NCBI GenBank assembly: GCA_011389985.1
Contig: JAABTH010000005.1
Location: forward strand, 81,553 to 145,552
Source of the DNA: Bacillota bacterium
GTDB lineage: Bacteria; Bacillota; Dethiobacteria; DTU022
Reading direction: 5' to 3'
DNA length: 64,000 nucleotides
Within the stretch, counting starts at the first letter, position 1. The number at the start of each line of letters is the position of its first letter. A model generated the notes under the pieces. That model did no database searches and was not told the origin of the DNA. It saw only the letters and a list, made by a program, of their open reading frames with translations. The position numbers were made by a program, and so were the translations under genes. Of the stretch, positions 18,960 to 26,954 are shown in pieces.

Positions 18960-19718
18960 ATGGCGCAAATAATTGCAGTTGCTAATCAAAAGGGTGGTGT
19001 CGGAAAAACCACAACGGCAATCAATCTTGGTGCTGCTTTAGCTAAACTTGGAAAGAAAATACTGCTGATCGATATAGATCCTCAGGGAAATGCTACCAGC
19101 GGTCTTGGATTGTCTAAGAAAGAAATTCAAAAATGTATTTATAATATATTAGTGGATGAGCTGAATATAGCGGACATTGTAATTTCAACAAAATGGCCAA
19201 ACCTTGACATAGTTCCGGCCTCTATACAGTTGGCAGGCGCAGAAATAGAGTTGGTCTCAATGGTATCAAGGGAAGAAAAACTTAAAAAAGCGTTAATTCC
19301 GGTTAAAGAGGATTATGACTATGTATTCATCGATTGTCCACCATCTCTGGGATTGCTCACCCTAAATGCACTCAATGCCTCCCATGGAATATTAATACCT
19401 ATTCAGTGCGAATATTACGCCTTAGAGGGGCTTGGACAGCTGATGAATACAATATCACTGGTAAGAAAGCATCTTAATGAAAACCTTCGCATAGAGGGTG
19501 TAGTTCTTACTATGTATGATGTTCGTACAAACCTTTCAGAGCAGGTGGCAGAAGAAGTGCGCAACTACTTTAAGCAGTACGTATACAATACTGTAATACC
19601 ACGCAACGTCAGGCTGAGTGAAGCTCCAAGCTACGGGCAGCATATTCTTGAGTACGATCCGAAAAGCAAGGGCGCTGAGTTGTATCTAACTCTGGCAGGG
19701 GAGGTTATTGAACGATGA
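18960..19718 (+). CDS. soj: Chromosome partitioning ATPase Soj/ParA
   Basis: Walker-type ATPase that drives origin segregation with ParB and, in Bacillus, also controls DnaA. The 252 residues have the deviant Walker A KGGVGKTTTAINLGAAL, the IDIDPQGNATSG motif and the IDCPPSLGLLTLNAL motif. The start is ATG 18960 after GGGAG. The stop overlaps the parB start by 4 bases (ATGA). Confidence 0.97.
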   Translation: MAQIIAVANQKGGVGKTTTAINLGAALAKLGKKILLIDIDPQGNATSGLGLSKKEIQKCIYNILVDELNIADIVISTKWPNLDIVPASIQLAGAEIELVSMVSREEKLKKALIPVKEDYDYVFIDCPPSLGLLTLNALNASHGILIPIQCEYYALEGLGQLMNTISLVRKHLNENLRIEGVVLTMYDVRTNLSEQVAEEVRNYFKQYVYNTVIPRNVRLSEAPSYGQHILEYDPKSKGAELYLTLAGEVIER

Positions 19719-20578
19719 GTGAAAAAAGGCGATTGGGCAAAGGCTTGGGTGCACTTATTCCTGAGGTATTAGCAGGAACTGGTGAAACCAGTGATGTAGA
19801 ACTTGATAGAATTAAACCTAACCCCTACCAGCCAAGGCAACAGTTCGATGAGCAGAAATTGCAGGGACTTGCCGAATCGATTAAAGAGCATGGAGTGCTG
19901 CAGGCAGTTGTTTTGTCACCATCTGGTGAAGAAGGGTCATACTATCTTGTAGCCGGAGAGCGGCGTTGTAGGGCAGCAAAGATGGCAGGACTTAACAGAG
20001 TTCCTGCTGTTGTTAAATCTTATGACAGCAAAGCGATGCTGGAAATTGCGCTAATTGAGAACTTGCAGAGAGAAAATTTAAATCCGATTGAAGAAGCGCG
20101 AGCTTACCAGAGACTCATGAAAGAATTCAGCTATACCCAGGAAGAACTGGCAAGAAGGCTAGGTCGCAGCAGGCCATCTGTAGCAAATTGTATTCGGCTG
20201 CTTTCGCTTTCGCCGCCTGTAATCGAAGCTCTGGAAAAAGGTGAAATAACTTCCGGGCAAGCAAGACCTCTTTTATCAATTAGTGATCCTGCTATACAGC
20301 AGGAGGCTGCAGAAAGAATTATATCTGAGGGACTAACATCTAGAGATGCAGAAAAGATGGCCACACAATTAGTTGATAAAAAAAACAGGGGCGTTAAGAC
20401 AGATCCACACAGAGAAGAGGATCCGATCCAGGCAGAACTTCAATTGCAAATACAGAGAGTATTAGGGACAAAGGTCAAAATTAAATCCGGCAAAAATGGC
20501 GGAACAATCGAGATATATTACTACGGTGAAGAAGACCTTGAGCGTTTGGTGTCAAAATTACTGCCGGAAGGCATATAA
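19715..20578 (+). CDS. parB: Chromosome partitioning protein ParB/Spo0J
   Basis: CTP-switched clamp that loads at parS and spreads on DNA, recruiting SMC and stimulating Soj. The 287 residues begin with the RRLGKGLGALIP peptide (Soj-contacting region) and continue with the CTPase domain (IKPNPYQPRQQF, VAGERRCRAAKMAGL, ENLQRENLNPIEEARAY), a helix-turn-helix (ELARRLGRSRPSVANCIRLLSLS) and a C-terminal dimer domain. Two perfect parS sites follow within 90 bases. The last 15 bases of the gene are tandemly repeated just past the stop. Confidence 0.98.
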   Translation: MSEKRRLGKGLGALIPEVLAGTGETSDVELDRIKPNPYQPRQQFDEQKLQGLAESIKEHGVLQAVVLSPSGEEGSYYLVAGERRCRAAKMAGLNRVPAVVKSYDSKAMLEIALIENLQRENLNPIEEARAYQRLMKEFSYTQEELARRLGRSRPSVANCIRLLSLSPPVIEALEKGEITSGQARPLLSISDPAIQQEAAERIISEGLTSRDAEKMATQLVDKKNRGVKTDPHREEDPIQAELQLQIQRVLGTKVKIKSGKNGGTIEIYYYGEEDLERLVSKLLPEGI

Positions 20579-20593
20579 CCGGAAGGCATATAA
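20564..20593 (+). repeat. Perfect tandem 15-base duplication at the parB stop codon
   Basis: CCGGAAGGCATATAA occurs twice in direct succession (20564-20578 and 20579-20593). The first copy includes the last parB codons and its stop. It looks like a recent slippage or duplication event. Confidence 0.95.
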
Positions 20594-20595
20594 AA

Positions 20596-20611
20596 TGTTT
20601 CACGTGAAACA
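20596..20611 (+). promoter_or_regulatory. parS site 1
   Basis: TGTTTCACGTGAAACA, an exact match to the 16-base palindromic parS consensus, 17 bases after the parB stop. Confidence 0.97.
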
Positions 20612-20651
20612 ACAGATGATCCGGATGATTTTTATGTTCAGGAAAAGATCA

Positions 20652-20667
20652 TGTTTCACGTGAAACA
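20652..20667 (+). promoter_or_regulatory. parS site 2
   Basis: A second exact TGTTTCACGTGAAACA, starting 56 bases after the start of the first. Two such sites close to the origin mark the ParB loading zone. The rest of this gene-free stretch to the next gene holds a degenerate third copy and a possible promoter. Confidence 0.97.
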
Positions 20668-20693
20668 TTTTGTTTGTTGTACAGGGACAAAGA

Positions 20694-20707
20694 TGTTTCA
20701 TGAATCA
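20694..20707 (+). promoter_or_regulatory. Degenerate parS-like sequence
   Basis: TGTTTCATGAATCA equals the parS consensus with the central CG deleted and one further mismatch. It probably does not bind ParB well and may be a decayed site. Confidence 0.35.
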
Positions 20708-20834
20708 TATCATTTCAGCAAATAGCAAATATAAAATATAATATGCAGATTCTTGTGTAGATGTTGTGGAACCAGGTAAATTAAGTTTTGATATGATACA
20801 ATATGAGCTAAATTATTTTTAGGTTGCTTCAGTA

Positions 20835-20843
20835 TGTTATAAT
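20835..20843 (+). promoter_or_regulatory. Possible extended -10 promoter of the M23/bactofilin pair
   Basis: TGTTATAAT, a TGn-extended perfect -10, about 80 bases before the M23 gene. No clear -35 at the expected distance. Confidence 0.45.
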
Positions 20844-20923
20844 TAAAAATGTAATTGTCGGGATCGGCGCAAAAATATTGGTTTTGGGGCGGGCCCGGCT
20901 TTTTAAAACGAAAGGAAGTATTT

Positions 20924-21871
20924 ATGGAGTCACAAAAAACAAAACGTTGTTTTACTGTTATGATAGTACCTCACAATACGGAAGAATCTACATTTAGTCT
21001 TCGCATTCCACTTTTTGTTGTACAAATTGCAGTGGCAACGCTTGTGCTTGGCTTGGTCGGAGTAACTGCGTTAGGTTATGCATACCTGAAAGCTTCAAGT
21101 GAAGCCAGGGACGCAGATTCACTGAGACAGATAAACCGGGCCCAGCAGGAAGAGATTAATGCCCTTGCCATAGAAACTGAAAGGATGATGGAACAGATAG
21201 AATTGATTGACGAGCTCGTTGAACAGGTTACGGATAAACTTGATCTTGAACCAGAAGATTTGACTAATGGTGTTGAGAATCAGGTATTTAGCGGTCTCAG
21301 TTTAAATGCTCCGGATAAAGGACATGAAGTTTATGAACTTGACAGATTGTATGGAAGCCGTTCATCATCGGAAGGAGTTCTTGGGCGAGCTTCCGATAAT
21401 ATTAATCTTTTACAAAGTATTGTTCCCGAGAGGTCTGAAACCCTGGATACGGTTGGCGAGTTTGCTCTTGAAGCTGATGCTAAACCATCTATATGGCCGT
21501 GTCGCGGCCGCATGATCTCCGGTTTTGGAATGCGCGCCATTCCTTATGGCAGTGGCTATCAGTTTCATAATGGAGTTGATATTATTGGATCTCATAGTTC
21601 GGCTATCTGGGCTACAGCACCAGGAAAAGTTGTATTTACGGGATACAGGGGAAGCTATGGGAACATGGTTATTGTTGATCATGGACATGGATATGAAACT
21701 TATTATGCTCACCTGACCGGTTTTGCAGTTAATTCTGGTCAGCTTGTTGAGAGAGACCAGGTAGTCGGTTACATGGGAGCATCCGGTCGCACAACAGGGA
21801 CTCACCTGCACTACGAGGTTCGCTTCAATGGCTCACCGGTTAATCCGATCAACTACATGAAAAAGCAGTAG
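20924..21871 (+). CDS. Membrane-anchored M23 (LytM-type) peptidase
   Basis: A 315-residue protein with a membrane segment near residues 29-53, a periplasmic-side coiled coil near 57-103, and a C-terminal M23 domain. The domain has the metal ligands FHNGVDI, HGHGYETYYAHL and HLHYEVRFNGSPVNP. Such enzymes cut peptide cross-links in peptidoglycan. The ATG at 20924 was chosen because AAAGGAAG lies close; an in-frame start further up has no such site. The bactofilin gene follows 18 bases later, so the two are one operon. Bactofilin and M23 partners control cell shape in several bacteria. Confidence 0.93.
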   Translation: MESQKTKRCFTVMIVPHNTEESTFSLRIPLFVVQIAVATLVLGLVGVTALGYAYLKASSEARDADSLRQINRAQQEEINALAIETERMMEQIELIDELVEQVTDKLDLEPEDLTNGVENQVFSGLSLNAPDKGHEVYELDRLYGSRSSSEGVLGRASDNINLLQSIVPERSETLDTVGEFALEADAKPSIWPCRGRMISGFGMRAIPYGSGYQFHNGVDIIGSHSSAIWATAPGKVVFTGYRGSYGNMVIVDHGHGYETYYAHLTGFAVNSGQLVERDQVVGYMGASGRTTGTHLHYEVRFNGSPVNPINYMKKQ

Positions 21872-21889
21872 CTTAAGGAGGTTGGTAAG

Positions 21890-22351
21890 TTGTTTAAAAA
21901 AGATAATTTAGATACATCGTCAGATAAAGTGAATACCATTATAGGAAAAGAAACACATTTCAAAGGCACGATTAAAGGGCAGGGTTTAATCCGTATAGAT
22001 GGCAAAGCTGAGGGGGATATCTTCAATAAGGGAGATGTTATTATCGGCGAGAGCGGTCATGTCGTTGCCGGATTAAAAGCCCGAAATGTTACAATAGCAG
22101 GCCATTATGAAGGAGAGCTTGCTGCTGAAGGAAAGTTGGAACTGAAGCGAACTGCCGTAGTAGCCGGAATATTTAAAAACAATGGGCTTCTGATTGAAGA
22201 TGGCGCTATGATTTCCGGGAATGTTGAAATGAAGAACAAAGGTACAACAGAAAAAGATAAAAATAAATACGAATCCAGCTACAATGCGGCTGATAATGAA
22301 AAGCAGGAAAAAGAATTTTCACATCAGGGAACAAATGAAAAAGTGTCTTGA
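21890..22351 (+). CDS. Bactofilin (polymer-forming cytoskeletal protein)
   Basis: A 153-residue protein with a beta-helical bactofilin core at about residues 15-115. The motif TIIGKETHFKGTIKGQGLIRIDGKAEGDI and following GDVIIGESGHVVAGLKARNVTIAGHYEGE blocks are typical (cited as separate short pieces of one core). A charged, Lys/Glu/Asn-rich tail follows. Bactofilins form cytoplasmic filaments that organise wall enzymes, and in Myxococcus some also position the ParABS complex. The start is TTG 21890 after AAGGAGG. It is paired with the M23 peptidase gene and lies just after soj-parB-parS. Confidence 0.92.
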   Translation: MFKKDNLDTSSDKVNTIIGKETHFKGTIKGQGLIRIDGKAEGDIFNKGDVIIGESGHVVAGLKARNVTIAGHYEGELAAEGKLELKRTAVVAGIFKNNGLLIEDGAMISGNVEMKNKGTTEKDKNKYESSYNAADNEKQEKEFSHQGTNEKVS

Positions 22352-22382
22352 TAATGCTTAAAAACTAAATACGCCGGACATA

Positions 22383-22410
22383 TTAAGCGCCTTTAAAGGC
22401 GCTTAATTAT
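22383..22410 (+). terminator. Hairpin terminator after the bactofilin gene
   Basis: The perfect palindrome TTAAGCGCCTTT/AAAGGCGCTTAA (22383-22406) is followed by a weak T-rich stretch. It probably ends the M23-bactofilin unit. Confidence 0.68.
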
Positions 22411-22441
22411 TTAACGTATTATTCATAACAAATCGGACACG

Positions 22442-22591
22442 ATGACATATTTAACAAGGTTTAAGAGGCATTTACATTCTAAGCAGCAGCAAATGGCCCT
22501 TAATGCAGCAGGAATTGGCGATAAAAAAAAGAATACCTATAATCTGGCACTAACTGTGAGTTTCAAGGAAGGTGATGAACAGCTATGTTAA
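22442..22591 (+). CDS. Possible small ORF ahead of adk (49 codons)
   Basis: An open frame of 49 codons starts at ATG 22442 and ends at TAA 22589-22591, overlapping the adk start by 7 bases, as in translational coupling. It begins MTYLTRFKRHLHSKQQQ and is basic at the N-terminus. No good Shine-Dalgarno is seen before its ATG and I recognise no family. It may be chance. Confidence 0.2.
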   Translation: MTYLTRFKRHLHSKQQQMALNAAGIGDKKKNTYNLALTVSFKEGDEQLC

Positions 22592-23232
22592 TTATTCTGC
22601 TTGGCCCGCCAGGAGCCGGTAAAGGTACGCAGGCGGAAAGAATTGTTCAAGAACATCAACTTGCCTATGTTTCTACGGGAGATATTTTAAGGAACGCCGT
22701 CAAGGAGCAGACTAACCTGGGCCGTAAGGCTAAACAATACATGGATCAGGGACAGTTGGTTCCGGATGAACTGGTTGTGGAAATTGTTAAAGATCGCCTA
22801 ACTGATCCCGACTGTGCAGAAGGCGCTTTGCTAGATGGGTTTCCCCGCACTGTTACTCAGGCAGATTTTCTTGAGCAAGCTTTACCTGGAATTGGAATTA
22901 ATATTGACAGGGTAGTATCGATCGAAGTCAAAGAAGAAGAATTAATAGAGCGTTTAACCGGTAGGCGTGTATGTAGTGAATGCGGCGCTAGTTTTCATTT
23001 AAAATTTAAACCTCCCAAAGTTAGAAATGTTTGTGACGTATGTGGGGGCGATTTATATCAAAGAGATGATGATACTTTTGAAACGGTTAAAGAACGCCTT
23101 GAAGTATATAAAAAACAGACCGAACCGTTGATCGCTTATTATGAGAAAAAGGGAATATTAAGCCCGGTTGACGGAAATCAGGATATTGATGCAGTTTTCA
23201 ACCAGATAAATAAAATACTTGAGAAGATTTGA
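22585..23232 (+). CDS. adk: Adenylate kinase (zinc-type lid)
   Basis: Interconverts ATP + AMP and 2 ADP in the cytosol. The 215 residues have the P-loop GPPGAGKGTQAERIV, the STGDILRNAV and GFPRTVTQADFL motifs, and a lid with four cysteines (CSECG and CDVCGG) that binds zinc as in many Gram-positive enzymes. The start is ATG 22585. Adk usually lies in the ribosomal spc operon beside secY; here it precedes the DUF951 and ychF genes instead. Confidence 0.97.
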   Translation: MLIILLGPPGAGKGTQAERIVQEHQLAYVSTGDILRNAVKEQTNLGRKAKQYMDQGQLVPDELVVEIVKDRLTDPDCAEGALLDGFPRTVTQADFLEQALPGIGINIDRVVSIEVKEEELIERLTGRRVCSECGASFHLKFKPPKVRNVCDVCGGDLYQRDDDTFETVKERLEVYKKQTEPLIAYYEKKGILSPVDGNQDIDAVFNQINKILEKI

Positions 23233-23251
23233 AAGCCGGTGATCGGCAGCA

Positions 23252-23440
23252 ATGGCAGATTATGCGGTTGGCCAGCTTGTTGAAATGAAAAAGGGACATC
23301 CCTGCGGCGCTAACAGATGGCGCATAATCAGGATTGGCATGGACTTCAGAATCAAATGCGAAAAATGCGGCCGCAGTGTTCTGATTCCAAGAACCCGCTT
23401 TGAAAAACGGGTTAAGTGTTTAATAAATGAGAACGGTTAA
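23252..23440 (+). CDS. DUF951 protein (YyzM family)
   Basis: A 62-residue protein with KKGHPCGANRWRIIRIGMDF and CEKCGRSVLIPRTRFEKRVK patterns; two Cys of CEKCG may bind a metal. Small DUF951 proteins lie next to ychF in B. subtilis and relatives, as here. Function is unknown. The ATG follows a weak site and the gene ends 30 bases before ychF. Confidence 0.85.
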   Translation: MADYAVGQLVEMKKGHPCGANRWRIIRIGMDFRIKCEKCGRSVLIPRTRFEKRVKCLINENG

Positions 23441-23470
23441 TGTATTGACTGATTCGGGAGGGATTGATGT

Positions 23471-24529
23471 ATGGCTTGGAGTTGCGGTATTGTCGGGCTT
23501 CCTAATGCCGGCAAATCAACCCTCTTTAAAGCTCTGACCTCACAGAGCGTAACGATTGAGAACTACCCTTTCTCGACTATAGATCCTAATAAGGCTATTG
23601 TTAAAATCCCCGATATGCGGCTTGAGGCACTTGCAGATTTATTTGGTTCAGAAAAGATAACACCGGCAAATATCGAAGTGATTGATGTTGCCGGTCTTGT
23701 TAAAGGAGCCAGTCGCGGGGAAGGTCTTGGCAATCAATTTCTTGATCACTTGCGTAATGTTGATCTTCTTATACATGTAGTAGCTAAATTCAGGAGCCCT
23801 GATGCCCTGGATGACGAATCTGCTGCTGAATTAGAAATTGTCAATCTCGAATTGGGTTTGGCTGATCTTGAAATGATCAACAGGAGGAAACAAAAGGTTG
23901 AGCCCAAGCTAAAAAGTGCTGAAAGAAAGGAAGCTCAGTTTGAACTTGATCTTTTAGCACGTTTAGAAAATCATCTGAATCTTGGATTACCCCTGCGTAG
24001 CCTTCATTTTTCAGATGCAGAAAGCGCAGTTTTGTCAGGTCTTTCTTTATTGACCCTCAAAAAAATGATCTATGTATGTAATCATGCAGAAGGCTTACCG
24101 CCTGTATCATTGAAAACTCCCGATGATGCCCCATATTTTTATCTTTGTGCCGGCCTGGAAGCAGAAATGGTTGATTTACCTGTTGCTGAAAGAGCAGCGT
24201 TTATGGAGGCATACGGTATAAAAGAGAGCCGGGCTGCACTATTGTTAAAAGAATGTTACAATCTACTGGAGCTTGCAACTTTTTACACGGTAAAAGGTGT
24301 CGAGTCAAGAGCATGGGTTGTACCGGCCTCTACCAGGGCTTTAAATGCGGCCGGAAAAGTACATAGTGATATGGAGAAAGGTTTTATCAACGTTGAAACA
24401 TTTCCCTGGGATTTATTGGTTACCATGGGCGGTCCTTCACAGGCGCGCGAAAAAGGTTTCAGCAGAGTCGAAGGGCGAGATTATCCTGTGAAAGACGGCG
24501 AAGTCCTGTATTTCCGTTTTCGTACATAA
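23471..24529 (+). CDS. ychF: Redox-regulated ATPase YchF (Obg family)
   Basis: A conserved P-loop ATPase of the Obg family that prefers ATP and associates with ribosomes and stress responses. The 352 residues have Walker A GLPNAGKSTLFKALTS, the following DVAGLVKGAS loop, and the C-terminal TGS-like end EKGFSRVEGRDYPVKDGEVLYF. In B. subtilis it lies just before rpsF; here one membrane-protein gene intervenes. The start is ATG 23471 after GGGAGGG. Confidence 0.95.
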   Translation: MAWSCGIVGLPNAGKSTLFKALTSQSVTIENYPFSTIDPNKAIVKIPDMRLEALADLFGSEKITPANIEVIDVAGLVKGASRGEGLGNQFLDHLRNVDLLIHVVAKFRSPDALDDESAAELEIVNLELGLADLEMINRRKQKVEPKLKSAERKEAQFELDLLARLENHLNLGLPLRSLHFSDAESAVLSGLSLLTLKKMIYVCNHAEGLPPVSLKTPDDAPYFYLCAGLEAEMVDLPVAERAAFMEAYGIKESRAALLLKECYNLLELATFYTVKGVESRAWVVPASTRALNAAGKVHSDMEKGFINVETFPWDLLVTMGGPSQAREKGFSRVEGRDYPVKDGEVLYFRFRT

Positions 24530-24545
24530 GCAGGGAGGTATCGGT

Positions 24546-25586
24546 TTGGATAAAAACTGGTATTTATTAACCCGTATTGTCGGGCTGATTGTTTTCATCG
24601 CAGCAGCCGCCTGGCTGATTAACAGTCTTGCCTGGTTGATTGGCCTGATTCTAATCAGTATTATTATTGTCTATATCCTTTATCCGATCCTTTTATGGAT
24701 TAAAGAAAAATTTAAGATTAAACATGGTCTTGCCACAGTGCTGGTGTTTATTATTTTTCTGTTACTTTGCACATTTGTATTGAGCCTGGTTATACCGGTA
24801 ATCATTTACGAGACTTCTGAACTAATCGATGCTTTTCCCCATTATGCCGGCAGATTGCAGGTATACCTGTCCTGGCTTTCTCAGCAAACTATAAATCTTG
24901 ATATTGAAGAAGAGGTAAGGGGTTACCTGGTTAACCTTACTGATAATCTAAACCTGGCTGTTGAATATATTGCCGAGGCTTCAATGTCTTTGATCGGGGG
25001 AGCTGTTGATTTTATCCTGGTCCTATTCCTGGTTTTTTATCTGCTTTATGATTTTAAAGCAGTAAGGGAACAGTTAATTGAACTGGTGCCTCTAGCTAAA
25101 AGGCCGCTTGCTGAAGAGATTCTATTAATTATTGATACGAATGCAGGAACATTTATTCGTGGATCGCTTATACGCTGTACAATTGTAGGCATTGTAACGG
25201 GAGTAGCGCTGGCCATTGTGGGGATGCCATATGCTTTACTTTTAGGTATGCTGGCAGGGATATTTAATTTCATATTATATATCGGTCCTTACATTGCCGC
25301 TGTTCCTGCCGTTTTGCTGAGTATTTCACCCCTCACTCCTTCCCCTCTTATTGTTATTATTTTATATGTTTTAATTCAGGTGCTTGACGGTATGTTTCTG
25401 GCGCCAATTGTTTTAGGAAGAATTGTTAAACTGAAACCATTTACAGTCATAGTTGTCATATTGGCCGGAGGACGACTGGCTGGCCTACTGGGAATGATTC
25501 TTGCTGTTCCAGCTGCCGGTATTGTTAAGGGTATAGTTGAAATAATAAAACGCGGCCCTGCTTACATGGAAAATGAAGAAAATTAA
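24546..25586 (+). CDS. AI-2E family transporter (PerM/YtvI-like)
   Basis: A 346-residue multi-spanning protein with about eight hydrophobic segments and the GGRLAGLLGMILAVPAAGIVK end typical of the AI-2E/UPF0118 family. Substrates in this family vary (autoinducer-2, sodium or other small molecules), so none is assigned. The start is TTG 24546 after GGGAGG, 16 bases after ychF, so it is probably co-transcribed with it. Confidence 0.88.
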   Translation: MDKNWYLLTRIVGLIVFIAAAAWLINSLAWLIGLILISIIIVYILYPILLWIKEKFKIKHGLATVLVFIIFLLLCTFVLSLVIPVIIYETSELIDAFPHYAGRLQVYLSWLSQQTINLDIEEEVRGYLVNLTDNLNLAVEYIAEASMSLIGGAVDFILVLFLVFYLLYDFKAVREQLIELVPLAKRPLAEEILLIIDTNAGTFIRGSLIRCTIVGIVTGVALAIVGMPYALLLGMLAGIFNFILYIGPYIAAVPAVLLSISPLTPSPLIVIILYVLIQVLDGMFLAPIVLGRIVKLKPFTVIVVILAGGRLAGLLGMILAVPAAGIVKGIVEIIKRGPAYMENEEN

Positions 25587-25597
25587 TTTCCCTCTGC

Positions 25598-25626
25598 TTG
25601 CCAGGTTTGAACATATGTGCTATCAT
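25598..25626 (+). promoter_or_regulatory. Promoter of rpsF-ssb-rpsR
   Basis: TTGCCA (25598-25603), 17-base spacer, TATCAT (25621-25626) with an extended TGC just before the -10. A hairpin GCTCCT/AGGGGC (25644-25659) follows in the leader. An S6/S18 feedback site is known in this operon in other bacteria and may lie here, not verified. Confidence 0.7.
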
Positions 25627-25685
25627 GTTTCAGGTTAATCCCTGCTCCTTAGAAGGGGCCATTAGTCCAGAGGGAGGTGAAAAAT

Positions 25686-26255
25686 TTGGGATATTATGAA
25701 ATTATGCTTATCATCAGTCCGGAAGTAGAAACAGACGGGCACCAGGAAGTTTTAAATGATTTGAAAACCGCCATTACCAAGGAAGGCGGAGTTGTAAGTA
25801 CGGTCCTCGATTGGCGTAAACGCCGGTTAGCCTACGAAATCAGCAAACATAAAGAAGGATATTATTACCTGGTATACTTCAGCGGGCATGGTACTGTCAT
25901 TCCTGAAGTTGAGCATTACTTCAGGGTTACCGATGCTGTGATTCGTTATATGATCGTGTCCGTGGAAGAGAAAGAATTTAATGCTGCCGCGGAAAAAGCT
26001 GCTGAAGCTGCTGCTGCAGCAGCAGCGCAGGCAGAAAAGCAGGAACAGGCAGAACTTGAAAAAGCGGATGAAGCAACCGTTATTGAAGAATCTGAAGAAC
26101 CTGAAGAAGTTGAAGAACCTGAAGAACCTGAAGAAGTTGAAGAACCTGAAGAACCTAAAGAACCTGAAGAAGTTGAAGAACCTGTTGCCGCTGAAGAACC
26201 GGCAGAGACAGTTGAAGTTGATGCTGCTCAGGAAGCAGAGAAAAAAGACGAATAA
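25686..26255 (+). CDS. rpsF: 30S ribosomal protein bS6 with long acidic repeat tail
   Basis: Binds 16S rRNA with S18. Residues 1-96 are an ordinary S6 domain (GYYEIMLIISPE at the start, DWRKRRLAYEISKHKEGYY, RYMIVSVEEKEF). Then an Ala-rich helix (about 100-118) is followed by a Glu/Pro repeat region (about 130-170) and an acidic end. Total length is 189 residues against about 95 for the family. The start is TTG 25686 with GGAGG eight bases ahead; a GTG nine bases upstream is also in frame but would touch the ribosome site. It is the first gene of the rpsF-ssb-rpsR operon. Confidence 0.93.
   Translation: MGYYEIMLIISPEVETDGHQEVLNDLKTAITKEGGVVSTVLDWRKRRLAYEISKHKEGYYYLVYFSGHGTVIPEVEHYFRVTDAVIRYMIVSVEEKEFNAAAEKAAEAAAAAAAQAEKQEQAELEKADEATVIEESEEPEEVEEPEEPEEVEEPEEPKEPEEVEEPVAAEEPAETVEVDAAQEAEKKDE
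26094..26183 (+). repeat. Ten tandem 9-base units inside rpsF
   Basis: Ten successive nine-base units (GAAGAACCT or GAAGAAGTT, one AAAGAACCT) encode EEP or EEV triplets of the S6 tail. Such repeats can change length by slippage. Confidence 0.95.
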
Positions 26256-26276
26256 AAAATGAAAGGACGGCGTTTT

Positions 26277-26681
26277 ATGTTAAATCAAGTTGTTTTGATC
26301 GGTCGTTTAACACGTGATCCGGAGTTGCGATACACTCCTGGCAATGGAGTGCCGGTAGCGACATTTACCCTTGCGGTTGACCGTCCTTTTACCAACCAGC
26401 AGGGAGAGCGAGAAGCTGATTTTATCAAGATAGTAACCTGGCGTAAGCTCGCCGAAAATTGTGCCAACTATCTGAATAAAGGTAGCCTGGCCGCTGTAAC
26501 CGGCAGATTACAAATTCGTTCTTATGATGATAGTCAGGGTGTAAGGCGCAAAGCATCAGAGGTTGTAGCAGATGATGTTAGATTTCTCGATCGCGGACGC
26601 AGCTCGGATGAGAAACCAAATGAATTTGACAGCCCGAATGTTGATGATATTGATATCAGCGGAGATGATGTTCCTTTTTAA
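26277..26681 (+). CDS. ssb: Single-stranded DNA-binding protein
   Basis: Coats single-stranded DNA and recruits replication and repair enzymes. The 134 residues have an OB-fold ([49 protein letters not shown]) and an acidic C-terminal tip ending DISGDDVPF, which docks partner proteins. The ATG at 26277 has AAAGGA upstream; the ATG at 26259 precedes that site and is less likely. It lies between rpsF and rpsR as usual. Confidence 0.97.
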   Translation: MLNQVVLIGRLTRDPELRYTPGNGVPVATFTLAVDRPFTNQQGEREADFIKIVTWRKLAENCANYLNKGSLAAVTGRLQIRSYDDSQGVRRKASEVVADDVRFLDRGRSSDEKPNEFDSPNVDDIDISGDDVPF

Positions 26682-26699
26682 TGGAAGGAGGTTATTTAG

Positions 26700-26930
26700 T
26701 TGAGGCGTGACAGGGGAAGAAAACCGAAGAAGAAAATCTGCAGTTACTGTGTAGATAAAATAGAATCGGTAGACTACAAACAGTACGAGAAGTTAAAACG
26801 TTTTGTAACAGAGAGAGGCAAGGTGTTGCCCCGCCGTATATCCGGCAATTGTGCCAGGCATCAACGTCAGTTGACGAGGGCAATAAAAAAAGCCAGAATT
26901 ATGGCCCTGCTTCCTTTTACCTCGGAGTAA
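26700..26930 (+). CDS. rpsR: 30S ribosomal protein bS18
   Basis: Basic 76-residue partner of S6 on the small subunit platform. It has the S18 core [21 protein letters not shown] and [21 protein letters not shown], and an N-terminal CSYC pair. The start is TTG 26700 after AAGGAGG. It ends the operon, which terminates at 26955. Confidence 0.98.
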   Translation: MRRDRGRKPKKKICSYCVDKIESVDYKQYEKLKRFVTERGKVLPRRISGNCARHQRQLTRAIKKARIMALLPFTSE

Positions 26931-26954
26931 ATTGGAGAGGCCCATTAAAGACAT

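Noticed and set aside
20855..20923. Upstream start for the first M23 peptidase
   Set aside because: The extra 23 residues lack a signal or anchor pattern and have no ribosome site; ATG 20924 follows AAAGGAAG.
26094..26183. CRISPR-like or satellite repeat
   Set aside because: Units are nine bases, in frame and code for EEP/EEV; no spacers.
25981..26262. Lys/Leu-rich 93-codon frame inside rpsF
   Set aside because: It is a frame-shifted reading of the repetitive S6 tail; the repeat unit is a multiple of three, so any frame not hitting stops stays open.
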